Source of the DNA: Paracoccaceae bacterium
GTDB lineage: Bacteria > Pseudomonadota > Alphaproteobacteria > Rhodobacterales > Rhodobacteraceae
Length of the DNA stretch: 28,615 nucleotides
Assembly (NCBI GenBank): GCA_026982255.1
Contig: JALSHL010000047.1
Coordinates: forward strand, 1-28,615
Reading direction: 5' to 3'
Positions 14,943 to 23,206 of the stretch are shown piece by piece. Numbering within the stretch: position 1 is the stretch's first letter; every line of letters begins with the position of its first letter. The notes under the pieces are model-generated. The model was given only the letters and a program-made list of their open reading frames with translations. It was not told the DNA's origin and searched no databases. The position numbers and the translations under genes were made by a program.

Positions 14943-15872
14943 TTAATCCGGCATTTTCGGCAGGAAGGCCCCGTTCTGTTCCACCAGGAATTCCCGCACC
15001 CGCTGCGTGACCGGCGTTTCCGCTGTGCTGGCGGGGCGCACAAGGAACCATTGGCGCACGATTGGCAGGCCGGGCATGTCGATAATCCTTACACGCCCCG
15101 CCGTCAGGGCATCCATGACCGTATGCGCCGAGATCAGCGCGATGCCGAGGCCGGCGATCACCGCCTGCTTGATCGTTTCGTTGGTGTTGAATTCCATGTA
15201 GTCGTAGGTCAGCCCCTCGCCGGTGCGGTCGAGGAAACGCTCCATCAGGATTCGTGTGCCGGAGCCGACCTCGCGCTGGATGAAGGTTTCGGAAAACAGA
15301 TCCCTGCGCGAAATGTCGCGGTTGTTGACCAGGGGATGGTCGGGGGCGGCGATCAGGATGTGGGGGTGATCGCCGATCGTTACCGATTCCACCGCCGGAT
15401 AGCGCGGCGGACGACCCATGATCGCGAGGTCGATGGAATGGTCCTCCAGCGCGGAAATAATGCTGCGGCGGTTACCGATTGTCAGGTCGATGCGAATATC
15501 CGGCATGACCTTTTTCGCCAGCGCGACAAGGGCGGGGGCGAAGTATTTTCCGGTGGAAACCACGCCGAGGGAAACAAGACCGGATTTGCCGGCATTCATG
15601 GATTCTATCGTTTTATAACAATGCTGTAGGGCAGATTCGATCTGGGTGGCGGTCTTGAGCACCTCGTGCCCCTGCCTGGTCAGGAAGCCGTTTCCGTCGG
15701 CCGCGCGGTTCACGAGTTTGGCCCCGATGTTGGCTTCCAGTTGCTTGAGCTGGGTGGAGACGGCCGGCGCGGTGAGGTTCAGGCGCTCGGCCGCGGCGGT
15801 GATAGAGCCGTTTTCCTGGACGGCGGCAAGGGCGCGGAGCTGTTTCAGGGTGATTGCGTTCAGTTGGGCCAT
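14943..15872 (-). CDS. cbbR: LysR-family regulator of the cbb operon
   Basis: A 309-residue LysR-type regulator, divergent from fbp and so the expected CbbR. The N-terminal winged HTH (about 9-66) reads LKQLRALAAVQENGSITAAAERLNLTAPAVSTQLKQLE; the two-lobed sensor domain follows (VSLGVVSTGKYFAPALVALA, DLAIMGRPPR, REVGSGTRILMERFL, GLGIALISAHTV). These stretches are typical of CbbR, which senses RuBP, PEP, ATP or NADPH depending on species. It probably activates fbp onward and represses itself through sites in the 97-bp divergent gap. Because the RuBisCO position in the operon is occupied by a protein lacking catalytic residues, what CbbR responds to here is an open question. Confidence 0.9.
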   Translation of the reverse strand: MAQLNAITLKQLRALAAVQENGSITAAAERLNLTAPAVSTQLKQLEANIGAKLVNRAADGNGFLTRQGHEVLKTATQIESALQHCYKTIESMNAGKSGLVSLGVVSTGKYFAPALVALAKKVMPDIRIDLTIGNRRSIISALEDHSIDLAIMGRPPRYPAVESVTIGDHPHILIAAPDHPLVNNRDISRRDLFSETFIQREVGSGTRILMERFLDRTGEGLTYDYMEFNTNETIKQAVIAGLGIALISAHTVMDALTAGRVRIIDMPGLPIVRQWFLVRPASTAETPVTQRVREFLVEQNGAFLPKMPD

Positions 15873-15901
15873 AAATTTATTTTAACATGATAGGTATAAA
15901 A
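15871..15901. promoter_or_regulatory. Putative CbbR binding region in the cbbR-fbp gap
   Basis: The 97-bp divergent gap is AT-rich near cbbR. It holds a perfect palindrome ATAAATTTAT (15871-15880), directly after the cbbR start codon bases, and an inverted repeat TTTTA (15880-15884) - 12 bases - TAAAA (15897-15901), which fits the T-N11-A idea of LysR sites. By family, CbbR binds such sites between its own gene and the first cbb gene. The exact site is inferred by eye. Confidence 0.45.
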
Positions 15902-15969
15902 TTCAATTTGATTATCATCCGGTGTCGCCGGAGTATGCGGATCACCTTATATGAGCGGAGACGTGATTC

Positions 15970-16980
15970 ATGGCTGACCATACGCCGATTGAAGATACCC
16001 CGGGGATTCCCGCCGAACTGATGCCGGTGATGCTGGCCCTGTGCGACGTGTCGCAGAAGCTGGCGCAGACGATTGCCGACGGGCCGCTGGCGGGGGATGA
16101 CCTTGCCGCCGCCGTGGGGACCAACCTTGGCGGGGACGGGCAGAAGGCGCTGGACCTGATCGCGGACGATGCCTATGCCGAGGCGCTGAAAAGCACCGAG
16201 GTGCGCTGGTATGCCTCCGAGGAGCAGGACGAGGTGGTCGAGCTGAACCCCAACGGATCGCTGGCGCTGGCGATCGATCCGCTGGACGGGTCCTCGAACA
16301 TCGACGTGAATGTTTCCATTGGCACGATCTTTTCGATCTTTCCGGCCAGGGACGGTGCGAACGAGAGCTTCCTGCGGCCGGCGCGCGAGCAGATTGCCGG
16401 CGGCTATTTTATCTACGGACCGCAGACCGGGCTGGTCGTGACCTTTGGCGACGGCACCATGCAGTTCGTTATGGACAGCCGCACGCGCAAGTTTGTCTGT
16501 GTGGACCGCAAGCTGGATCTGAAAACGGATTCGACGGAATATGCGATCAATGCCTCCAACTACCGGCACTGGCCGCGGCCGATCCGCGCCTTTATCGACG
16601 ATTGTGTCGATGGCACCGAGGGGCCGCGCGGGCGGGATTTCAACATGCGCTGGGTGGCCTCGCTGGTGGCGGAAACGCACCGGATTCTGACGCGCGGCGG
16701 GATTTTCCTGTATCCGGGCGACAACCGCGAGGGCTATAAACGCGGGCGGTTGCGGATGGTTTACGAATGTGCGCCGATTGCCTTTCTGATCGAGCAGGCG
16801 GGCGGCAAGGCCACCGATGCGGTCGATCCGATCATGGACCAGCAGGCGGAGGAGTTGCACGGGCGCACGCCGTTTGTGTTCGGTTCCGCCAGCAAGGTGG
16901 AGAAAGTCACCACCTATCACGATCTTCCTGAAAACGAGACGTCGGCGCTGTTCGGCAAACGCGGCCTTTTCCGCGCTTAA
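15970..16980 (+). CDS. cbbF: Fructose-1,6-bisphosphatase class I (CbbF)
   Basis: A 336-residue class I FBPase, which hydrolyses fructose-1,6-bisphosphate (and in many proteobacteria sedoheptulose-1,7-bisphosphate) in the Calvin cycle. The key metal-site signature is DPLDGSSNIDVNVSIGTIFSIF (about 99-120). Further motifs are RWVASLVAETHRILTRGGIFLYPGD, GRLRMVYECAPIAFLIEQAGGKATD and a C-terminal phosphate-binding TPFVFGSASKVE. It is the first gene of the cbb operon, with GGAG nine bases before the ATG, divergent from cbbR. It ends 17 bases before prk. Length and catalytic residues look normal. Confidence 0.95.
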   Translation: MADHTPIEDTPGIPAELMPVMLALCDVSQKLAQTIADGPLAGDDLAAAVGTNLGGDGQKALDLIADDAYAEALKSTEVRWYASEEQDEVVELNPNGSLALAIDPLDGSSNIDVNVSIGTIFSIFPARDGANESFLRPAREQIAGGYFIYGPQTGLVVTFGDGTMQFVMDSRTRKFVCVDRKLDLKTDSTEYAINASNYRHWPRPIRAFIDDCVDGTEGPRGRDFNMRWVASLVAETHRILTRGGIFLYPGDNREGYKRGRLRMVYECAPIAFLIEQAGGKATDAVDPIMDQQAEELHGRTPFVFGSASKVEKVTTYHDLPENETSALFGKRGLFRA

Positions 16981-16997
16981 TTACAAGGACCACAGAC

Positions 16998-17870
16998 ATG
17001 AGCACCAAACATCCTATCATCTCGGTAACCGGTTCTTCGGGCGCAGGGACATCGACCGTCAAGGCCACTTTCGACCAGATTTTCCGCCGCGAAGGCGTGA
17101 AGGCCGTTTCGATCGAGGGCGATGCTTTCCACAAATACAATCGGGCCGACATGAAGGCCGAGCTGGAAAAACGGCTGGCGCAAGGAGACCATTCGTTCAG
17201 CCATTTCAGTCTGGAAGCCAACGAGCTGGGCGAGCTGGAGCGGGTTTTCCGTGAATACGGCGAGACCGGCAGGGGCAAGACGCGTTACTATGTGCATTCC
17301 GAGGAGGAAGCACGCAAGCTGGGCACGCCGTCGGGCGAGTTTACCGAGTGGGCGGATTTCGAGGAAGGGTCCGACCTGCTGTTCTACGAGGGGCTGCACG
17401 GTGCCGTGAAACAGGACGGGATCGACGTGGCCGGTTATGCCGACCTGAAAATCGGCGTGGTGCCGGTGATCAATCTGGAATGGATCCAGAAGATGCACCG
17501 TGACCGCAACGTGCGCGGCTATTCCACCGAGGCGATCACCGATGTGATCCTGCGGCGCATGGATGCCTATGTTAAGTGTATCACGCCGCAGTTCAGCCAG
17601 ACGGATATCAATTTCCAGCGGGTGCCGGTGGTCGATACCTCGAACCCGTTTATCTCGCGCACCATACCGACGCTGGACGAGAGTCTGGTGGTGATCCGGT
17701 TCAAGAATCCGGCGGGGATCGATTTCCCCTATCTGACCAGCATGATCCAGGGGTCGTGGATGAGCCGCGCCAATTCCATCGTGGTGCCTGGCGGCAAGAT
17801 GGACCTGTCGATGCAGTTGATCCTGACGCCGCTGATCCATCGCCTGATCGACAATGCGCGCCGCGCGTAA
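16998..17870 (+). CDS. cbbP: Phosphoribulokinase, class I (CbbP)
   Basis: A 290-residue octameric-type bacterial PRK which makes ribulose-1,5-bisphosphate from Ru5P and ATP, the signature reaction of the CBB cycle. The P-loop is GSSGAGTST (about 12-20). Catalytic Asp42 (IEGDAFHKYNRADM) with Arg49, Glu131 (FYEGLHGAV), and Asp169 with Arg168/Arg173 (MHRDRNVRGY) are present, as are INFQRVPVVDTSNPF and the C-terminal MSRANSIVVPGGKMDLSMQLILTPL. It matches Rhodobacter PRK throughout as I recall that sequence. So RuBP formation should work even though the operon's RuBisCO homologue lacks catalytic residues. AAGGA precedes the start. Confidence 0.97.
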   Translation: MSTKHPIISVTGSSGAGTSTVKATFDQIFRREGVKAVSIEGDAFHKYNRADMKAELEKRLAQGDHSFSHFSLEANELGELERVFREYGETGRGKTRYYVHSEEEARKLGTPSGEFTEWADFEEGSDLLFYEGLHGAVKQDGIDVAGYADLKIGVVPVINLEWIQKMHRDRNVRGYSTEAITDVILRRMDAYVKCITPQFSQTDINFQRVPVVDTSNPFISRTIPTLDESLVVIRFKNPAGIDFPYLTSMIQGSWMSRANSIVVPGGKMDLSMQLILTPLIHRLIDNARRA

Positions 17871-17882
17871 GGAGGAACGAGC

Positions 17883-19862
17883 ATGACACAGACCACCGAG
17901 ACCCGTATGGCCAATGCCATCCGCGCGCTGGCAATGGATGCGATCCAGGCGGCGAATTCCGGCCATCCCGGTATGCCGATGGGCATGGCCGATGTGGCCG
18001 CGGTTCTTTACAACCGTTTTATCAACATTGATCCGTCCGCACCGAAATGGGCCGACCGCGACCGTTTCGTGCTGTCGGCGGGGCATGGCTCTATGCTGCT
18101 CTACAGCATCCATCATCTGCTGGGTTTTGCCGATATGGATATGGAGCAGATCCGCAATTTCCGCCAACTTGGCTATCGCACCGCCGGTCATCCGGAATAC
18201 GGCCATGCGGACGGGATCGAGACCACGACCGGCCCGTTGGGTCAGGGGATTTCCACCGCTGTCGGCTTTGCGCTGGGCGAGCGGATGCAGAATGCGCGTT
18301 TCGGTGACGATCTGGTAGATCACTGGACCTATGTGATTGCCGGTGACGGTTGCCTGATGGAGGGCATCAGCCACGAGGCCATCGATATGGCCGGCCATCT
18401 GGGGCTGGGTCGGCTGGTGGTGTTCTGGGACGACAACGCGATCACCATTGACGGTTCCACCGATGTATCGACCTCCACCGACCAGAAGGCGCGGTTTGCC
18501 GCCGCCGGCTGGCAGGTGCTGGAGTGCGACGGGCATGACCGCGAGGCCATTGCCGCCGCTATCGAGGAAGCGCGGAGCGACGAGAGCCGCCCGACGCTGA
18601 TCGACTGCAAGACCATCATCGGGTTCGGGGCGCCGAACAAGCAGGGCACGGCGGCAACCCATGGTGCCCCGCTGGGCGAGGATGAAATCGCGGCGGCGCG
18701 CAAGCAGCTTGGCTGGGACTATCCGGCGTTTGAAATTCCGCAGGATGTTTATGACGCCTGGCACGCGGTTGCGGCCCGTGGCAAGGCGGCGCGCGAGAAC
18801 TGGGAAGTGCGGGCCAAGGCCAGCGACAAGGCCGACGATTTCTTTGCCGCGCTGGGCGGAAGCTCGCGCAAGGGGCTGGCGGCGGCGGTTGCCGGTTTCA
18901 AGAAAAAGATGTCCGAAGAACAGCCCAAGGTGGCGACCCGCAAGGCGAGCCAGATGGCGCTGGAGGTTATCAATGCCGCGGTGCCGAACATGGTGGGCGG
19001 CTCGGCCGACCTGACCGGCTCGAACCTGACCAAGACCTCGGGCATGACAGGGGTTTCCAAGGGCAATTATGGCGGCGATTACATCTACTACGGCGTGCGC
19101 GAGCACGGGATGGGCGCCGCCATGAACGGGCTGGCGCTGCACGGGGGCATGATTGCCTACGGCGGCACTTTCCTGGCCTTTGCCGATTACATGCGCGGCG
19201 CGATCCGTCTGGCGGCGCTGATGGGTGTGCCGGTGACCTATGTCATGACGCATGATTCCATCGGGCTGGGCGAGGACGGGCCGACGCACCAGCCGATCGA
19301 GCAGGTGGCGAGCCTGCGCGCCATGCCGAACATCAATGTGTTCCGCCCCGCCGATGTGGTCGAGACCGCCGAGGCATGGGAGCTGGCGGTGCAGTCGAAC
19401 GGCACGCCGTCGCTGCTGGCGCTGTCGCGGCAGGGTTTGCCGACGCTGCGCACCCGCCACACCGAGGAAAACCTGACCGCCAAGGGCGCCTATGTGCTGC
19501 GCGAGGCGGACGGGGCACGGGACGTGACGCTGATCGCCACCGGTTCCGAAGTGGAAATCGCGATGGCGGCCGCCGACCTGCTGGCGAAAGAGGGAATCCG
19601 GGCCGCTGTGGTCTCGGCCCCCTGTTTCGAGCTGTTCGCGGCGCAGGATGATAGCTACCGCGCCACGGTGCTGGGAAGCGCCCCGCGTGTGGGTATCGAG
19701 GCAATGATCGAACAGGGCTGGGGCAAAATGCTTGGTGACAACAGCCGGTTTATCGGTATGACAGGGTTCGGAGCCTCGGCGCCGGCTGGTCAGCTCTATG
19801 AAAAATTCGGAATCACCGCAGAGGCAACGGCGCAGGCCGCGCGCGATCTGCTGGATAACTAA
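17883..19862 (+). CDS. cbbT: Transketolase (CbbT)
   Basis: A 659-residue thiamine-diphosphate enzyme transferring two-carbon units among sugar phosphates in CBB-cycle regeneration. Visible are HPGMPMGMADVAAVLYNRF, the TPP-binding motif GDGCLMEGISHEAIDMAGHLGLGRLVVFWDDN, DGHDREAIAAAI, the catalytic glutamate region YYGVREHGMGAAMNGLALHGG, and THDSIGLGEDGPTHQPIEQVASLRAMPN. Length and order of the PP, Pyr and C-terminal domains are normal. It begins 12 bases after prk with a very strong AAGGAGGA site and ends 14 bases before gap, clearly within one operon. Confidence 0.97.
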   Translation: MTQTTETRMANAIRALAMDAIQAANSGHPGMPMGMADVAAVLYNRFINIDPSAPKWADRDRFVLSAGHGSMLLYSIHHLLGFADMDMEQIRNFRQLGYRTAGHPEYGHADGIETTTGPLGQGISTAVGFALGERMQNARFGDDLVDHWTYVIAGDGCLMEGISHEAIDMAGHLGLGRLVVFWDDNAITIDGSTDVSTSTDQKARFAAAGWQVLECDGHDREAIAAAIEEARSDESRPTLIDCKTIIGFGAPNKQGTAATHGAPLGEDEIAAARKQLGWDYPAFEIPQDVYDAWHAVAARGKAARENWEVRAKASDKADDFFAALGGSSRKGLAAAVAGFKKKMSEEQPKVATRKASQMALEVINAAVPNMVGGSADLTGSNLTKTSGMTGVSKGNYGGDYIYYGVREHGMGAAMNGLALHGGMIAYGGTFLAFADYMRGAIRLAALMGVPVTYVMTHDSIGLGEDGPTHQPIEQVASLRAMPNINVFRPADVVETAEAWELAVQSNGTPSLLALSRQGLPTLRTRHTEENLTAKGAYVLREADGARDVTLIATGSEVEIAMAAADLLAKEGIRAAVVSAPCFELFAAQDDSYRATVLGSAPRVGIEAMIEQGWGKMLGDNSRFIGMTGFGASAPAGQLYEKFGITAEATAQAARDLLDN

Positions 19863-19876
19863 AAGGGAAGATTACA

Positions 19877-20878
19877 ATGGCTATCAAAGTAGGAATTAAC
19901 GGTTTCGGCCGTATCGGTCGTAACGTTCTGCGCGCGATCATCGAGTCCGGTCGCACAGATATCGAGGTGGTTGCCATCAACGATCTGGGTCCGGTGGAAA
20001 TGAATGCGCACCTGCTGCGTTTCGACTCGGTTCATGGCCGTTTCCCGCACACGGTAACCGTTGACGGCGACACGCTGGACGCTGGCCGCGGTCCGATCAG
20101 GGTGACGGCCGAGCGCGATCCGGCCAAACTGCCCTGGGGTGATGTGGATATCGCGCTGGAATGCACCGGCTTTTTCACCAAACGCGACGATGCGGCGAAG
20201 CATCTGGAGAACGGCTCCAAGCGGGTGCTGATCTCGGCGCCGGGGGCCAATGCCGACAAGACCATCGTTTACGGTGTGAACCATGATGTTCTGACCGCCG
20301 ACGATCTGGTGGTTTCCAACGCCTCCTGCACCACCAACTGCCTGTCGCCGGTGGTCAAGGCGCTGAACGACGCCATCGGGATCGACCACGGGTTCATGAC
20401 CACGATCCATTCCTATACCGGTGACCAGCCGACGCTGGATGCCATGCATTCCGATTTCTATCGTGCGCGTGCGGCGGCGCTGTCGATGATCCCGACCTCC
20501 ACCGGTGCGGCCAAGGCGGTCGGTCTGGTATTGCCGGAGATGAACGGCAAGATGGACGGTGTGGCCATTCGTGTGCCGACGCCGAATGTCTCGGTCGTGG
20601 ACCTGAAGTTCACCGCCAAACGCGCCACCACGGTCGAGGAGATCAACGACGCGATCCGTGCGGCGGCTGATGGCCCGATGAAAGGTGTTCTGGGCTATAC
20701 GGACCTGCCGAATGTGTCGGTCGATTTCAACCACGACCCGCATTCCTCCACCTTCCACATGGACCAGACCAAGGTTATGGAAGGCACCTCCTGCCGTATC
20801 CTGACGTGGTATGACAACGAGTGGGGCTTCTCCAACCGCATGGCGGATACCGCTGTGGCCATGGGGGCGCTGCTGTGA
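19877..20878 (+). CDS. gap: Glyceraldehyde-3-phosphate dehydrogenase (CbbG)
   Basis: A 333-residue phosphorylating GAPDH, which in the CBB direction reduces 1,3-bisphosphoglycerate. The Rossmann start is GINGFGRIGRNVLRA; catalytic Cys151 is in SNASCTTNCLSPV and the partner His178 in TTIHSYTGDQ. SSTGAAKAVGLVLPEMNGKMDG and the C-terminal WYDNEWGFSNRM are present. An Asp after the second beta strand (AINDLG) suggests NAD rather than NADP use, but this is not decisive. AAAAGGGA precedes the ATG. Its stop overlaps the GTG start of pgk. Confidence 0.97.
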   Translation: MAIKVGINGFGRIGRNVLRAIIESGRTDIEVVAINDLGPVEMNAHLLRFDSVHGRFPHTVTVDGDTLDAGRGPIRVTAERDPAKLPWGDVDIALECTGFFTKRDDAAKHLENGSKRVLISAPGANADKTIVYGVNHDVLTADDLVVSNASCTTNCLSPVVKALNDAIGIDHGFMTTIHSYTGDQPTLDAMHSDFYRARAAALSMIPTSTGAAKAVGLVLPEMNGKMDGVAIRVPTPNVSVVDLKFTAKRATTVEEINDAIRAAADGPMKGVLGYTDLPNVSVDFNHDPHSSTFHMDQTKVMEGTSCRILTWYDNEWGFSNRMADTAVAMGALL

Positions 20879-22089
20879 GTGACCTGAACGTCATAACACC
20901 GGAAATCGCGGCCGGACAACGTCTTGTTGTCCGTGCCGACCTGAACGCGCCGGTGCAGGATGGCAAGGTGTCCGACGCGACCCGTATCGAGCGGTTCGCC
21001 AAGGGCATCAGGCCGCTGCTGGAGGCGGGTGCGAAAATTACGGTCCTGTCGCATTTTGGCCGCCCCAAGGGGCAGCGCAACATGGACTTTACCATAGCGC
21101 CGATCAAACCGGCGCTGGAGGCGGCACTGGGCCAAACAGTGCAGTTCGCGGATGATTGTATCAGCGCGGCTGCTGTTGCTGCCTCCGAAAATCTGGGCGA
21201 GGGCGAGATCCTGCTGTGCGAGAACCTGCGGTTCTATCCCGGCGAGGAAGCCAACGATACCGGCTTTGCCAAATCGCTGGCGCGGCTGGGCGATATTTAC
21301 GTCAACGACGCTTTCTCGACGGCGCATCGGGCGCATGCCTCGACCGCGGCGATTGCCGATCTGCTGCCGGCTTATGCCGGTCCGCTGATGGCCGAGGAGA
21401 TCAAGGCGATGACGGCGGCGCTGGAGGACCCCGAGCGCCCCGCGATTGCGGTTGTCGGCGGCGCGAAAGTGTCGAGCAAGATTGCCGTGCTGAAGAACCT
21501 TGTCGGCAAGGTCGATGCGGTTGTGGTCGGCGGCGGCATGGCCAATACCTTTATGCTGGCCGACGGCCACCCGATCGGCAAATCGCTGAGCGAGCCGGAC
21601 CAGGTGCCGACGGTGCATGAAATCCGCGAGCTGGCGGCGAAATCCGGTTGCCGGATCATCCTGCCGGTCGATGTGGTCTGTGCCTATGATTTCGCGCCCA
21701 ATGCGAAAAATGTGACCACGGATATCGACGGCTGCCCTGCGGACGCGATGATTCTGGACGCTGGTCCGAAGTCGGTCGAGGAGATCGGCAAGGAATTCGA
21801 AGGCGCGAAAACCATCCTGTGGAACGGCCCGATGGGCGCGTTCGAGATGGAGCCTTTCGATATGGCAACTGTTGCGCTGGCCAGAAAGGCGGCGGAACTG
21901 ACCAAGGCCGGCAAGCTGGCCTCCATCGCCGGTGGCGGGGATACTGTTGCCGCGCTGAATACGGCCGGAGTGGCCGGTGATTTCACATATGTTTCCACCG
22001 CCGGTGGGGCGTTTCTTGAATGGCTGGAGGGCAAGGAACTGCCCGGTATAGCCGCCCTTCGCCGCGCTGCGGCTGCCAACAAAGGATAA
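20875..22089 (+). CDS. pgk: Phosphoglycerate kinase
   Basis: A 404-residue PGK, converting 3-phosphoglycerate to 1,3-bisphosphoglycerate in the CBB direction. The start is judged to be GTG at 20875, sharing GTGA with the gap stop; the upstream ATG at 20821 would add 18 residues with no family likeness and overlap gap deeply. Motifs: LVVRADLNAPV, KITVLSHFGRPKGQRN, FVNDAFSTAHRAHAS-type (YVNDAFSTAHRAHAS), VGGAKVSSKIAVLKNL, ILWNGPMGAFEMEPF and IAGGGDTVAAL. The 4-base overlap suggests translational coupling with gap. Many form II cbb operons of purple bacteria lack pgk at this place, so its inclusion makes this operon more complete than usual. Confidence 0.95.
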   Translation: MSDLNVITPEIAAGQRLVVRADLNAPVQDGKVSDATRIERFAKGIRPLLEAGAKITVLSHFGRPKGQRNMDFTIAPIKPALEAALGQTVQFADDCISAAAVAASENLGEGEILLCENLRFYPGEEANDTGFAKSLARLGDIYVNDAFSTAHRAHASTAAIADLLPAYAGPLMAEEIKAMTAALEDPERPAIAVVGGAKVSSKIAVLKNLVGKVDAVVVGGGMANTFMLADGHPIGKSLSEPDQVPTVHEIRELAAKSGCRIILPVDVVCAYDFAPNAKNVTTDIDGCPADAMILDAGPKSVEEIGKEFEGAKTILWNGPMGAFEMEPFDMATVALARKAAELTKAGKLASIAGGGDTVAALNTAGVAGDFTYVSTAGGAFLEWLEGKELPGIAALRRAAAANKG

Positions 22090-22093
22090 TATC

Positions 22094-23143
22094 ATGGCCC
22101 TGATTACACTTCGTCAATTGCTGGATCATGCTGCCGAGAACGACTATGGCATGCCGGCGTTCAACATCAACAACATGGAACAAGGTCTGGCGATCATGAA
22201 GGCGGCGGCGAAAGTCGATGCGCCGGTGATCCTGCAGGCGAGCCGCGGTGCGCGCTCCTATGCCGGTGACATCATGTTGCAGCATATGATCCAGGCGCTG
22301 GCCGAGATGTATCCGGATATTCCGATCTGTATGCATCAGGACCACGGCAACAACGAACAGACCTGCATGTCCGCCATCCGCTACGGTTTTACATCCGTGA
22401 TGATGGACGGCTCGCTGAAGGCCGACATGAAAACACCGGCGGATTTCGAATACAACGTCGATATCACCGAGCGCGTTTCGCGTATGGCCCATTGGGTCGG
22501 TGCCTCGGTCGAGGGCGAGCTGGGTGTGCTGGGATCGCTGGAAACCGGCGAAGCGGCCGAGGAGGACGGTTCGGGCGCGGTTGGCAAGCTGTCGATGGAC
22601 CAGCTGCTGACCGATCCGGACGAGGCGGCGGATTTCGTGGCCAAAACCAAGGTCGATGCGCTGGCGATTGCCTGCGGCACCAGCCACGGGGCCTACAAGT
22701 TCAGCTCCAAGCCGACCGGCGACACGCTGGCGATCAGCCAGATCGAGGCGATCCACGCCAAGATTCCGAATGTGCATCTGGTGATGCACGGGTCGTCCTC
22801 GGTTCCGCAGTATCTGCAGGACCTGATCAACGAGAACGGCGGCGAGATGGCGCAGACCTACGGTGTGCCGGTCGAGGAAATCGAGCGTGGCATCAAATCC
22901 GGTGTGCGCAAGGTGAACATCGATACCGACAACCGCATGGCGCTGACCGGCATGTTCCGCAAGGTGGCCAAGGAGAAGCCGACCGAGTTCGATCCGCGCA
23001 AGTTCATGATTCCGGCGATGGAAGAAATGGAGAAGCTGGTGATCGACCGTTTCGAGCGTTTCGGCGCGGCGGGTCATGCCTCCAAAATCAAGGTCATCCC
23101 GCAGGATGACATGGCGAAGCGTTACGCCGACGGCACGCTTTAG
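22094..23143 (+). CDS. cbbA: Fructose-bisphosphate aldolase, class II (CbbA)
   Basis: A 349-residue zinc-dependent class II aldolase of the CbbA subtype, forming FBP and probably sedoheptulose-1,7-bisphosphate. It shows MPAFNINNMEQGLAIM, the substrate/zinc motif ICMHQDHGNN with the zinc His, EGELGVLGSLETGEAAEEDG, ACGTSHGAYKF, LVMHGSSSVP and KVNIDTDNRMALTGMFRK. Normal length. It starts 4 bases after the pgk stop with AAAGGA. It is followed by the longest gap in the operon (63 bases), which holds a strong hairpin. Confidence 0.96.
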   Translation: MALITLRQLLDHAAENDYGMPAFNINNMEQGLAIMKAAAKVDAPVILQASRGARSYAGDIMLQHMIQALAEMYPDIPICMHQDHGNNEQTCMSAIRYGFTSVMMDGSLKADMKTPADFEYNVDITERVSRMAHWVGASVEGELGVLGSLETGEAAEEDGSGAVGKLSMDQLLTDPDEAADFVAKTKVDALAIACGTSHGAYKFSSKPTGDTLAISQIEAIHAKIPNVHLVMHGSSSVPQYLQDLINENGGEMAQTYGVPVEEIERGIKSGVRKVNIDTDNRMALTGMFRKVAKEKPTEFDPRKFMIPAMEEMEKLVIDRFERFGAAGHASKIKVIPQDDMAKRYADGTL

Positions 23144-23152
23144 GCGGTTGCG

Positions 23153-23173
23153 CCGGACCGATCCCCGGTCCGG
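23153..23173 (+). other. Intercistronic hairpin between fba and the RuBisCO homologue
   Basis: CCGGACCG (23153-23160), loop ATCCC, CGGTCCGG (23166-23173): a perfect 8-bp stem, extendable by a G-T pair. There is no T-tract. It lies in the only sizeable gap of the otherwise tightly packed operon and may mark an RNase processing or stability point that lets the downstream segment be expressed at another level than the upstream one. Confidence 0.55.
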
Positions 23174-23206
23174 TGTCATACCGATGCTATCAGGAAGGGA
23201 GGGGAC

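Noticed and set aside
16977..19460. 827-codon open frame on the minus strand across prk and tkt
   Set aside because: It is antisense to genes with unmistakable motifs; its composition is rich in Arg, His, Gly and Ala as expected from reading GC-biased codons backwards, and no family motif is seen.
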